Positions 28,088 through 35,987 of a stretch of DNA of 64,000 bases are shown piece by piece (position 1 is the stretch's first letter; the number at the start of each line of letters is the position of its first letter). Made by a program: the position numbers and the translations under genes. Origin of the DNA: Bacillus sp. BA3 (GTDB taxonomy: Bacteria > Bacillota > Bacilli > Bacillales > DSM-1321); the NCBI GenBank assembly GCA_002835675.1, contig PIZR01000004.1, forward strand, positions 25,381-89,380. Direction: 5' to 3'. A model generated the notes under the pieces. That model was not told where the DNA came from and did no database searches. It was given only the letters and a program-made list of their open reading frames with translations.

Positions 28088-28642
28088 ATGTCTGACATCA
28101 TTCGAAATATACAAAATGCGGTGGATAGAGCCAATTCCTTCGGGTTAGGCGATTTCATGTATAATGACCCATGTTCAAAAGGCCGTTCTTCACGAAAAAA
28201 CAACAATAATAGGCGAACTTCCCGTAGAAGCACTAAACGTTGCACGAGCAGGAATCGGTCCACTTCCGGCACGCAAAGACGCTCTTGCTGGAAACGGAGA
28301 TCTACATGCAGCACACAAAGGCGCACTAGCAGGAGGAGGTCCACTTGCAGCACACAAAGGCGCACTAGCAGGAGGAGGTCCACTTGCAGCACACAAAGGC
28401 GCACTAGCAGGAGGAGGTCCACTTGCCGTACGCAAAGGCGCACTAGCAGGAGGAGGTCCACTTGCCGTACGCAAAGGCGCACTAGCAGGAGGAGGTCCAC
28501 TTGCCGTACGCAAAGGCGTACTAGCAGGAGGAGGTCCACTTGCAGCAGACAACGGCGCTCCAACAGAAACCGGTGTTCGTCCAACCACTGCAGTTGGCTT
28601 TGCGGCAATAACTTTCGCAATAAACGGAAAAGGTGCTTCTAG
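28088..28642 (+). CDS. cotG: CotG/ExsB-like spore coat protein with 13-residue Arg/Ser repeats
   Basis: A 184-aa, extremely basic coat protein. The N-terminal 35 residues (IQNAVDRANSFGLGDFMYNDP) resemble the CotG/ExsB N-terminus. The centre has six perfect copies of RRTSRRRSTC followed by STQ, RTQ or SRQ (13 residues, 39 bp each), with degenerate copies on both sides. Such SR/SK repeats are CotH kinase substrates in B. subtilis. A GGAGG site precedes ATG 28088. Because the repeat length is a multiple of three, other frames also stay open; this frame is chosen for the N-terminus, ribosome site, basic composition and divergent cotH. Confidence 0.85.
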   Translation: MSDIIRNIQNAVDRANSFGLGDFMYNDPCSKGRSSRKNNNNRRTSRRSTKRCTSRNRSTSGTQRRSCWKRRSTCSTQRRTSRRRSTCSTQRRTSRRRSTCSTQRRTSRRRSTCRTQRRTSRRRSTCRTQRRTSRRRSTCRTQRRTSRRRSTCSRQRRSNRNRCSSNHCSWLCGNNFRNKRKRCF

Positions 28643-28720
28643 TTTCATGGTACCGTTTTAATGTACAACTAATATTTTTTACTGGATTATTAAGCTTTAC
28701 TTTAAAGTCCAATTTCTATA

Positions 28721-28767
28721 AAAAAACACAAACTCGTCCTATAGGTAGGGGCGAGTTTTGTGTTTTT
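28721..28767 (+). terminator. Terminator after the cotG-like gene
   Basis: AACACAAACTCG pairs with CGAGTTTTGTGTT with a bulge and is followed by T-rich sequence. Confidence 0.8.
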
Positions 28768-28816
28768 AAAATTATCACGATCGTTAAATCCAGTCAAATG
28801 TCCCTTTCCTTAAACA

Positions 28817-28857
28817 ATAAAAAAGGATCCTACCCTTTTACATACGGTAGGATCCTT
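28817..28857 (-). terminator. Terminator after the DUF3870 gene
   Basis: AAGGATCCTACC/GGTAGGATCCTT, a perfect 12-bp stem followed by T6 on the minus strand. Confidence 0.9.
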
Positions 28858-28867
28858 CAAGTTTCGC

Positions 28868-29182
28868 TTATTTAACGGAGACCAATTCGAACTGTGCATA
28901 CACATCCTTCAGCCCTGCTTGAATGGCTTGACCAGCCTTCCCACGATAATGCATTTGCACACGATCAATCAATTCTTCGATACCATCTTTCAGGCAATAA
29001 CCGCGCAGCAGCTGACGAATGAATTCCCTTCCATGTTCTGTAGCAAGTGTACATGAAGCCTCGACTATTACTCCATATTTAAAGTCAAGCTCTACCGTGA
29101 TGGTGATGGAATCATATATATTTCTCGCTGCCATCCCTTGTGGAAGCTTTGCATGCCCTGCAATAAAGTATGTGTTCATCAT
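28868..29182 (-). CDS. DUF3870-domain protein
   Basis: A 104-aa soluble protein of the DUF3870 type, recognised from TYFIAGHAKLPQGMAARNIYDSITITVELD and the C-terminal helix GKAGQAIQAGLKDVY. It has two conserved Cys residues (SCTLATEHG; LRGYCLKDG). Two adjacent ATG codons (29182, 29179) follow GGAG; the first is used. It is the last gene of a CoA-transferase/acyl-CoA dehydrogenase operon and overlaps no neighbour. Its biochemical role is unknown; the context suggests organic-acid CoA metabolism. Confidence 0.75.
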   Translation of the reverse strand: MMNTYFIAGHAKLPQGMAARNIYDSITITVELDFKYGVIVEASCTLATEHGREFIRQLLRGYCLKDGIEELIDRVQMHYRGKAGQAIQAGLKDVYAQFELVSVK

Positions 29183-29202
29183 CTGATCTCCTCTATCTAT
29201 AG

Positions 29203-30411
29203 TTAATGTACGGAAACCTGCTCGAAGGGCCATGCAGGCAATTGCTTACGAAGCTCTTTATCTTGTCTGTAGCCAAGTGCGTATTCACCCTGCATTACAG
29301 TATGAATCTCACGGGTTCCTTCATAAATGACCGGAGCTTTTGAATTCCGCAGAAAACGTTCCACTGGATATTCATCCGAGTAGCCATAGGCACCATGAAT
29401 TTGAACAGCATCATTGGCAGCTTCGTTTGCAGCATTACATGATATCCACTTGGCAAGCGATGTTTCCTTCGTATTCCTTTTTCCTTGATTTTTTAAGGTA
29501 CCCGCTTTAAAAACGAGCAATCTGGAAATCTCTAAATTTGCGGTCATCTTGGCAATCATCTGTTGAACGAGCTGATGCTTGCCAATCTCTTTTCCGAATG
29601 TGCTTCTTTCATGGCAATACTTCAAGCTTGCTTCCAGGCTTGCTTCTATTAACCCTACAGCACCTGCGGCCACTGTAAACCGGCCGCTGTCCAATGCCGA
29701 CATGGAAATTTTAAAGCCCTCACCTTCTTCACCAAGCCTATTCTCCACTGGAACTTTTACATCCGTTAAAAAGATTTCGCCTGTATTCCCGGCACGAATT
29801 CCCAATTTCCCTTTAATGGCTTTCGACTCCACTCCCTCGAAAGTCCGTTCCACAATAAAAGCAGTGATGCCCCTTGAACCGGCATCATGATCCGTCTTGG
29901 CGAAGATAAGGAAATGATCTGCATAATCACAGAGCGAAATCCATGTTTTAGACCCATTCAAGATATAGTGGTCCCCAACACGTTTTGCCGTTGATTTCAT
30001 TGCAGCAACATCAGACCCTGCATTCGGTTCAGTCAGACCAAAAGCACCTATCTTGATCCCCTTTGCCTGCGGTACTAAATATTTCTGTTTTTGTTCTTCC
30101 GTCCCCCATTGCAGCAGGGTCATGCTATTCAACCCTGTATGTACCGAAACTGCAGTACGGTAAGCCGTATCGCCTCGCTCCAGCTCCTCACAAACGATGG
30201 CCAGGGTATTATAATCCATTCCGACCCCGCCATACTCTTCTGGTATACAAACGCCCATCAACTGCAATTCCGCTAATCTTTTTAAAATATGTGGCTGGAA
30301 TTGACCTTGCCTATCCCACTCTTGAATGTAAGGGATAATTTCCTTATCGACAAATTTCCTTACCACTTTCTTCACGCTTTGCTGCTCTTCTGTTAATTCG
30401 AAATTCATCAT
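29203..30411 (-). CDS. Acyl-CoA dehydrogenase, glutaryl-CoA dehydrogenase-like
   Basis: A 402-aa FAD enzyme. FGLTEPNAGSDVAAMKSTA and SKTWISLCDYADHFLIFAKTD are acyl-CoA dehydrogenase signatures. The catalytic Glu lies in APVIYEGTREIHTVMQGEYALG near residue 370, the position used by short-chain and glutaryl-CoA dehydrogenases. AGGAGG stands eight bases before ATG 30411. It follows the CoA-transferase gene by 11 bases. A dicarboxylic or branched short-chain acyl-CoA is the likely substrate; the exact one is not decidable here. Confidence 0.9.
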   Translation of the reverse strand: MMNFELTEEQQSVKKVVRKFVDKEIIPYIQEWDRQGQFQPHILKRLAELQLMGVCIPEEYGGVGMDYNTLAIVCEELERGDTAYRTAVSVHTGLNSMTLLQWGTEEQKQKYLVPQAKGIKIGAFGLTEPNAGSDVAAMKSTAKRVGDHYILNGSKTWISLCDYADHFLIFAKTDHDAGSRGITAFIVERTFEGVESKAIKGKLGIRAGNTGEIFLTDVKVPVENRLGEEGEGFKISMSALDSGRFTVAAGAVGLIEASLEASLKYCHERSTFGKEIGKHQLVQQMIAKMTANLEISRLLVFKAGTLKNQGKRNTKETSLAKWISCNAANEAANDAVQIHGAYGYSDEYPVERFLRNSKAPVIYEGTREIHTVMQGEYALGYRQDKELRKQLPAWPFEQVSVH

Positions 30412-30422
30412 TAAAATTCCTC

Positions 30423-31610
30423 CTAAATAATTTTATTTTCTTTGAATTTGCTTATTTGGTCTGTACTATATCCAATATCAGCCAAAATGGAATCGGTGTG
30501 CTCACCATAGAGCGGCGGATGCTTTCTCATCGTAACCGGCGTTTTTGAAAGGTTCAGGGGCGATCCCGTCACTCTAAGCTCTTCGATTGTGGGATGCTCC
30601 ATGCTCACCAACATGCCTCTTGCGATGATTTGCGGATCCTCGAACATCTCTGCTATATCATTGATTGGACCATTGGGTATCCCTGCATCATCAAACAGCC
30701 TTTTCCATTCCTTCTTTGTCTTTCCTTTCAACAAATCCTCTATTATCGGTATTAAGACTTCCTTGTTTTGCAAACGTTTTTCATTATGCTTAAACTGTTC
30801 CTGCTGGGCTAAATCAGGTCTGCCTATAACGGTTGAAAACCTTCTGAACTGATCATCATTTCCTACTGCAACGACAAGCTCTCCATCGCTTGTCCGGAAT
30901 GTCTGGTATGGAACGATATTGGGATGCTGGTTACCCATTCTTTCAGGGGTCAAGCCACTGAATAAATAGTTGCTGGCGACATTCACCAATGAAGAAACCT
31001 GACAATCCATTAACGAAATATCAATTTCCTGACCTTCCCCCGCTTTATCCCTATGATGTAAAGCGGATAAAATGCCAATGCATGTATACAAGCCCGTCAA
31101 TATGTCAGCTATGGCCACCCCGACCTTCACGGGACTCCCATCTTTTGCTCCTGTGATGCTCATCAAACCACTCATCGCTTGAATGATATAGTCATAGCCA
31201 GGCAAATCCTTATAAGGTCCTGTTAAACCAAATCCCGTAATCGAGGCCAAGATCAGTTTGGGGTTCATTTCCTTTAAATCCTCATAACCTAACCCCATTT
31301 TTTCCAATGTGCCCGTCTTGAAATTTTGGATCACTATATCCCCTGAAGCCACTAACTTCCGGAAAATCTCTTTCCCTTGTTCCGACTTTAAATTCAAGGT
31401 CATGCTTTGCTTATTTCGATTGGCACATAAATAGTAAGCGCTTTCTCCTTGGGCGAATGGCGGACCCCATCCTCTCGTTTCATCACCTGATTCATGATGC
31501 TCGATTTTAACAACATCGGCACCCAAATCACCGAGAATCATTGAACAAAACGGCCCCGCCAAAACACGGGATACATCGATAATCCTGACTCCCTCCAAAG
31601 CTCCATTCAT
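30423..31610 (-). CDS. CaiB/BaiF family (class III) CoA-transferase
   Basis: A 395-aa CoA-transferase. The N-terminus reads LEGVRIIDVSRVLAGPFCSMILGDLGADVVKIE, diagnostic of the family. The catalytic Asp is expected in the segment ISLMDCQVSSL near residue 168, and the C-terminal PPLYGEHTDSIL is typical. ATG 31610 follows AAAGGGG; a longer frame starting at 31721 begins in sequence without a ribosome site. With the acyl-CoA dehydrogenase next door it would activate a carboxylic acid by transfer of CoA, for instance a succinyl-CoA:dicarboxylate exchange. That substrate is inferred. Confidence 0.9.
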   Translation of the reverse strand: MNGALEGVRIIDVSRVLAGPFCSMILGDLGADVVKIEHHESGDETRGWGPPFAQGESAYYLCANRNKQSMTLNLKSEQGKEIFRKLVASGDIVIQNFKTGTLEKMGLGYEDLKEMNPKLILASITGFGLTGPYKDLPGYDYIIQAMSGLMSITGAKDGSPVKVGVAIADILTGLYTCIGILSALHHRDKAGEGQEIDISLMDCQVSSLVNVASNYLFSGLTPERMGNQHPNIVPYQTFRTSDGELVVAVGNDDQFRRFSTVIGRPDLAQQEQFKHNEKRLQNKEVLIPIIEDLLKGKTKKEWKRLFDDAGIPNGPINDIAEMFEDPQIIARGMLVSMEHPTIEELRVTGSPLNLSKTPVTMRKHPPLYGEHTDSILADIGYSTDQISKFKENKII

Positions 31611-32057
31611 ATCATCACCCCTTTCAAACTGTCGGGATACACAAAAAAGAGCCAGTAAAACCAACAATGTCATTACATTGAATGTTTCACTGACCCTTAT
31701 CCACGAACTGTCTTCCTGCAAAGGAAGATCAAGTGAACCAAGTCAATTTTTATAGATTCCAGTTTTATAACAAGCCGGCCATGCAACAAGGTAACTTGTT
31801 GTCATCGGTTTGGTAAATTAAGTATAGTGCCATTTTTTGAATTTTGCAATAATTTTGTATCGGTGTTTTTATTACTTCCTCTGAAATACTCTGTAGCATA
31901 CCTCCCGTTAATATAAAAATACTTCCAGTAGTAATCGGAATTGCCTTTATTCGTGAGGCATGTGATGATTGAATATGCATAGCTGTCTATATTTGAATTA
32001 TACATAAATATCAATTATCGCTCGCTAGACTAGGAAAAATGAAAGGGAGATGGCGAT
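31611..32057. promoter_or_regulatory. Intergenic region with perfect palindrome CAACAAG-GTAA-CTTGTTG
   Basis: No gene is credible in these 447 bases between divergent genes. At 31784-31801 there is a palindrome with perfect 7-bp arms and a 4-base centre, about 175 bases upstream of the CoA-transferase start. Its size fits a TetR-type operator such as those controlling acyl-CoA metabolism. The regulator is not encoded nearby. Confidence 0.4.
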
Positions 32058-32996
32058 ATGGACAATAAAAAAGCGGAAATAATCGAAGCGATCAAGAAAT
32101 ACCACACAATCATCATTCATCGCCATGTTAATCCGGATCCGGATGCATTGGGATCACAAATCGGTTTAAAGATGCTATTGAAGCATTCCTACCCTTCTAA
32201 AGAAGTCTTTGCGGTAGGCGAAGAAGTGGATAAGCTTCTATTCATTGGTGATATGGATGTCATTTCCGATAACAAATACAAAGGTGCCTTAGTGATTGTT
32301 TGTGATACGGCCAACATTTCACGGATCAGTGATTCCCGCTATGATCGAGGGGACATGCTTATCAAAATTGACCACCACCCTGAATATGAACAATTCGGTG
32401 ACCTTTCTTGGGTTGACCCTTCCTATAGCTCCTCAAGTGAAATGCTTGTTGATTTATTCTTGGAATTTCCAGTGGGCTTTGTCATGAATAAAGAAGCGGC
32501 TAAATCATTTTATGCAGGAATACTTAGTGATACAGGGAATTTCATGAATGGGAATACCACTCCGCGGACATTAAAGATGGTTTCATATTTAAGAACTTAT
32601 AATATTCAGCCAGAAAGAATTCATAACAGTCTTAATGTAAAGGAAAAAAACGCTTCAAGACTTCAAAAAGACATCCTCATGAGCTTCAAGGTAACCGATA
32701 AAGGAGTAGCTTACTTCATTATTACCGAGGAACTTTTAAATATGTATGGCGTGGATCGGCTCGAAGCTTCGAATTTAGTCAATACACTATCAAGTGTCAG
32801 GGGCAATAAAATCTGGGCTTTCTTCATCGAATATCCTTCTGAAATCCGTGTCAGGATACGTTCACGGAATATTCCCATCGCTTCAGTCGCACGTCAATTC
32901 AATGGAGGAGGACATTCACTGGCTTCAGGAGCTACCATCCATTCCTGGGAAGAGGTTGATCATGTTATCCAAGCATTGGATCAAGTCTGTCCATAA
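32058..32996 (+). CDS. DHH/DHHA1 phosphoesterase, NrnA-like
   Basis: A 312-aa protein of the NrnA group (oligoribonuclease/pAp phosphatase). Metal-binding motifs are HRHVNPDPDALGSQIG (residues 22-37), VCDTANISR, and the DHH motif KIDHHPEYE near residue 112. The C-terminal DHHA1 substrate motif is FNGGGHSLASGA near residues 282-293. GGGAGATGGCGAT precedes ATG 32058. NrnA degrades short RNAs and dephosphorylates pAp, a by-product of sulfate assimilation, which suits the sulfur-uptake genes in this window; whether it is the main NrnA or a paralog cannot be told. Confidence 0.88.
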   Translation: MDNKKAEIIEAIKKYHTIIIHRHVNPDPDALGSQIGLKMLLKHSYPSKEVFAVGEEVDKLLFIGDMDVISDNKYKGALVIVCDTANISRISDSRYDRGDMLIKIDHHPEYEQFGDLSWVDPSYSSSSEMLVDLFLEFPVGFVMNKEAAKSFYAGILSDTGNFMNGNTTPRTLKMVSYLRTYNIQPERIHNSLNVKEKNASRLQKDILMSFKVTDKGVAYFIITEELLNMYGVDRLEASNLVNTLSSVRGNKIWAFFIEYPSEIRVRIRSRNIPIASVARQFNGGGHSLASGATIHSWEEVDHVIQALDQVCP

Positions 32997-33082
32997 CAGG
33001 GAGTTCATGACCTGCGATGTTTATATTCAGGAATATTTACCCAGTTCATTTAAAAAGGATTAATTGGTCCTTCACCTGATTA

Positions 33083-33119
33083 CAAAAAAAGCGCCAAAGC
33101 CAGGATGGCTGAGGCGCTT
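33083..33119 (-). terminator. Terminator of the ssu operon
   Basis: AAGCGCC/GGCGCTT outer stem with inner GCC/GGC pairing and T7 on the minus strand, 12 bases after the ssuA stop. Confidence 0.88.
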
Positions 33120-33131
33120 GCTTGTTTCAAT

Positions 33132-34148
33132 TTATTTGGACACTTCTTGAAGAATTGATAAATCGATCATGCCTTTTATATCATTGCTAGGGATATAACC
33201 AGCTTCTTTGCTTATGTCGGCCATTTCCTGAATGACTTGCTCATTAACTTCGGTTGTCACTTCAAGGCGTGAAAATGCTGAAGCGACTTCTTCTTTACTT
33301 AATTCTTTTCCAGTCAGTTCCTTCAAATGCTTAATAACCAGTTCTTGGCTTTCTTCAGGGTTGTCTTGTATAAACTTCACCGCTTTTTCATGCGCTTTCA
33401 AATAGGAAGCAGCGAGCCCCTTTCTATCCAAGAACTTCTGGCTTGCAGCCACTACCGTGTTAGGTGAGTCCTTCCCCCATGCAAATTGATCCCAGTCAAG
33501 CAGTAACTTTCCTTTTGCCTGGTTTTCCAATACATAACCCCATGGTTCCTGGGTTGCTGCTGCATCGACTGATTTTTGGACAAAAAGGGCGGTTGTGTCT
33601 GCAGGTGCTGCCGCATACAGCTCAACTGTGCCCCCATTTGTAGTCGGTTTTAAGTCAACATCTTGAAGGGCCTTCCTAAGCATGACATCCTGTGTGCTTC
33701 CAATGACGGGAATCGCTACCTTTTTACCGCCCAAATCTTTTAAATCCGTAACCTTGCTGCCCTCGCTAGCAACAAGTACGGCACCTCCATTAACAGCCCC
33801 GGAGATCAAGTGGTATTCAGGGTTTTTTACGTAAAAGTTAAGCAATGGACCAGGACCGACCGTTCCGACATCAATGGCGTTTGTAGCCATTGCTTCCATG
33901 AATAATCCGCCATTGGCTACTGTTTTGGTTTCAATCTTAACATCTTTACCAAACTCTTCTTCGAAAAAGCCTTTTTCAAGTGCAATGATCGTTGCACTGT
34001 GGGTTAAGTTAGGAAAATACCCAATTTTCACGGGTTTCCCCCCGGAGCCTTCTCCTTCTTCATCATTACTGCTGGATTGAGTGCATCCGCTTACTATTCC
34101 GATTAACAATACAGACAGTATAAGGGCAAAAAATGATTTTTTCAGCAT
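33132..34148 (-). CDS. ssuA: Aliphatic sulfonate ABC transporter substrate-binding lipoprotein
   Basis: A 338-aa binding protein of the SsuA/NMT1 class. The signal peptide ends with a lipobox around VSGC (residues 19-22), then a Ser/Glu/Gly-rich linker. The mature start VKIGYFPNLTHSATIIALEKGFFEEEFG, the segment AIDVGTVGPGPLLNFY and AAAPADTTALFVQKSVDAAATQEPWG are family features. It is last in ssuB-ssuC-ssuA. Sulfonate, nitrate and taurine binders are closely related; I call sulfonate because the order and relatives fit and this window is rich in sulfur genes. Confidence 0.85.
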   Translation of the reverse strand: MLKKSFFALILSVLLIGIVSGCTQSSSNDEEGEGSGGKPVKIGYFPNLTHSATIIALEKGFFEEEFGKDVKIETKTVANGGLFMEAMATNAIDVGTVGPGPLLNFYVKNPEYHLISGAVNGGAVLVASEGSKVTDLKDLGGKKVAIPVIGSTQDVMLRKALQDVDLKPTTNGGTVELYAAAPADTTALFVQKSVDAAATQEPWGYVLENQAKGKLLLDWDQFAWGKDSPNTVVAASQKFLDRKGLAASYLKAHEKAVKFIQDNPEESQELVIKHLKELTGKELSKEEVASAFSRLEVTTEVNEQVIQEMADISKEAGYIPSNDIKGMIDLSILQEVSK

Positions 34149-34189
34149 ATCTTTCTCTCCTTTTTAACTATTATTTTATTAAACTACCG

Positions 34190-34942
34190 TTACTTCACTC
34201 CCCATTTCAGTTGAACATTACGTTCAAGACGGGAGAAGACGACATTATCCACGATTGTTCCGATGATAGCGATGATGATCATCACGGAGATGACCAAATC
34301 CATTTGTCCCAGTGATCTGCCCATTTCCAGCAATTGTCCAAGACCGCCTCCCCCGCCAAGTAATTCACCGGCCATCAATGCACGCCAGGAAAAGGCCCAT
34401 GCGATTCGGAGACCGGATATTATTTGCGGGACGGATGCTGGTAAAATCACGGTGCGAAGAAAATGAAACCCAGTCGATCCATATGTTTTTGCAACCCGCT
34501 GATACAACTGTGGTACATTCCGGAAGCCACTCGTTGCATTAACCGTCATCGTCCAAGTTGCGCCGATGGTGACGATGAAGAGGATCGAAAAATCATTCAA
34601 TCCAAACCAAATGATCGCTAAAGGGAACCACACGATACTCGGGATGGACTGTAAAGCCGTCACGACGAATCCTAAAGTGTCTTCGACCAATTTAAAGCGC
34701 CAAATGAAATATCCTAATATCAGACCTACTATAATGGCAATCATAAAGCCGATCAGGATACGGCCAAGGCTTTTTCCGATGGCTTCGGTTATTTGTCCGC
34801 TCATCAGTCCATTAAACAGAGTTTCCAAAACCTGAGTCAGGCTTGGGAACATGAAATCCGGAAGACTGGAAAGTCTAGATGTGACTTCCCATATCCCCGC
34901 TATCATCGCGATGAATATGATTCGTCTTAAAGCTGTAATCAT
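34190..34942 (-). CDS. ssuC: Sulfonate ABC transporter permease
   Basis: A 250-aa permease with six hydrophobic helices. The EAA loop reads VAKTYGSTGFHFLRTVILPASVPQIISGLRIAWAFSWRALMAGEL near residues 148-193, typical of SsuC/TauC. Its ATG at 34942 sits 68 bases inside the end of ssuB, and the AGGAGG ribosome site lies within the ssuB frame, so the two are translationally linked. It pairs with the SsuB ATPase and SsuA binder. Confidence 0.88.
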   Translation of the reverse strand: MITALRRIIFIAMIAGIWEVTSRLSSLPDFMFPSLTQVLETLFNGLMSGQITEAIGKSLGRILIGFMIAIIVGLILGYFIWRFKLVEDTLGFVVTALQSIPSIVWFPLAIIWFGLNDFSILFIVTIGATWTMTVNATSGFRNVPQLYQRVAKTYGSTGFHFLRTVILPASVPQIISGLRIAWAFSWRALMAGELLGGGGGLGQLLEMGRSLGQMDLVISVMIIIAIIGTIVDNVVFSRLERNVQLKWGVK

Positions 34943-35717
34943 TCCCCATTTCCTCCTTCAGCACTTTTTCAATTTCCTCCTGCAAAATCGATAGAACCCT
35001 TTGTTCTGTATGCAAAGTTACACTATCCGGCATAACTCCATCTTTCATGGAAGGGACGGAAATCGTCTCTTTGATTTTCCCTGGACGGGTTGCAAAGACG
35101 ATGATTTTTTCGGAAAGCTGAACAGCCTCACGAATATTATGGGTAACGAAAAAGATCGTCACTTTAGTTTTTCTCCAGATTTCGAGCAGCTCTTTATGCA
35201 AGACCATCCTCGTTTGCTCATCAAGCGCGGAGAATGGCTCATCCATCAACAGGATATCCGGTTCCATCACCAACGCTCTTGCGATGGCTACCCTCTGTTT
35301 CATGCCCCCTGAGAGTTGATGTGGATAGGAGTCAACATATCGGCTGAGGTGAACCATCTTTAAAATGTCCAATGCCTTGGCTTTAGCCTCTTCATTGGGA
35401 ATTTTCTTTAACTTCAATCCGTATGTAACATTTTCAAGTACCGTCAACCAAGGGAATAATCCCGCCTCTTGAAACACTACAACCCGTTCCGGACCTGGCT
35501 TCACCACTTTTTTCCCAGCTACACGTATTTCACCTGTATCTGCCTTATCAAGTCCGGCAATCAGATAAAGGAGCGTGGATTTCCCACATCCTGAAGGGCC
35601 GACGATCGAAACGAAGCTTCCTTTCTCGACTTCTATGTTTATCTTATCGAGCACCTTTATGCTTTCTTTCTTTTCATTCTTAAAACTTTTTTCAATGCCA
35701 TCTATTGTTAAATACAT
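34875..35717 (-). CDS. ssuB: Sulfonate ABC transporter ATP-binding protein
   Basis: A 280-aa ATPase. Walker A GPSGCGKST is at residues 40-48, the signature LSGGMKQRVAIARAL near 136, Walker B ILLMDEPFSALD near 158, and the H-loop FFVTHNIREAVQLSEKI near 190. The C-terminal 23 residues (after EEIEKVLKEE) are encoded over the start of ssuC and look unconserved, so the reading frame may have lost an earlier stop. First gene of the operon, with a promoter upstream. Confidence 0.9.
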   Translation of the reverse strand: MYLTIDGIEKSFKNEKKESIKVLDKINIEVEKGSFVSIVGPSGCGKSTLLYLIAGLDKADTGEIRVAGKKVVKPGPERVVVFQEAGLFPWLTVLENVTYGLKLKKIPNEEAKAKALDILKMVHLSRYVDSYPHQLSGGMKQRVAIARALVMEPDILLMDEPFSALDEQTRMVLHKELLEIWRKTKVTIFFVTHNIREAVQLSEKIIVFATRPGKIKETISVPSMKDGVMPDSVTLHTEQRVLSILQEEIEKVLKEEMGNDYSFKTNHIHRDDSGDMGSHI

Positions 35718-35767
35718 AAAGTCACCCCACTTTTATATCGCATCGATTTACTAAACATTATTTCTTA

Positions 35768-35796
35768 ATAATGATTAATCCAATGGTTTTTGTCAA
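35768..35796 (-). promoter_or_regulatory. Sigma-A promoter of the ssu operon
   Basis: TTGACA (35796-35791), 17 bases, CATTAT (35773-35768), 51 bases before the ssuB start. The -10 region overlaps an A/T-rich partial palindrome (ATTAATCATTATTAAG) that could bind a regulator. Confidence 0.65.
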
Positions 35797-35913
35797 CTAT
35801 AAAAATGCAAAAATTCTAATTTATCGGTATCTTTTTATTCAATTGTCGATGTATTGATAAATATTCCAGACTTACACAAAAATACAAATGAACAAATCCC
35901 AATCAGCAAATAT

Positions 35914-35943
35914 AAAAACCTGAGCCCTTTGTAAGGGTTCAGG
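35914..35943 (-). terminator. Terminator after the YhgE-like gene
   Basis: CCTGAACCCTT/AAGGGCTCAGG stem with a 3-base loop, followed by T5 on the minus strand. Confidence 0.85.
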
Positions 35944-35987
35944 CTAATTTTAATATCCATTTTTTCACCTACACTTTTTCGATGACC

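Noticed and set aside
28164-28661. 165-codon Ala/Gly-rich ORF overlapping the cotG-like gene
   Set aside because: It lacks a ribosome site and lies wholly inside a gene with CotG-like N-terminus and divergent cotH; kept only as a finding about frame ambiguity.
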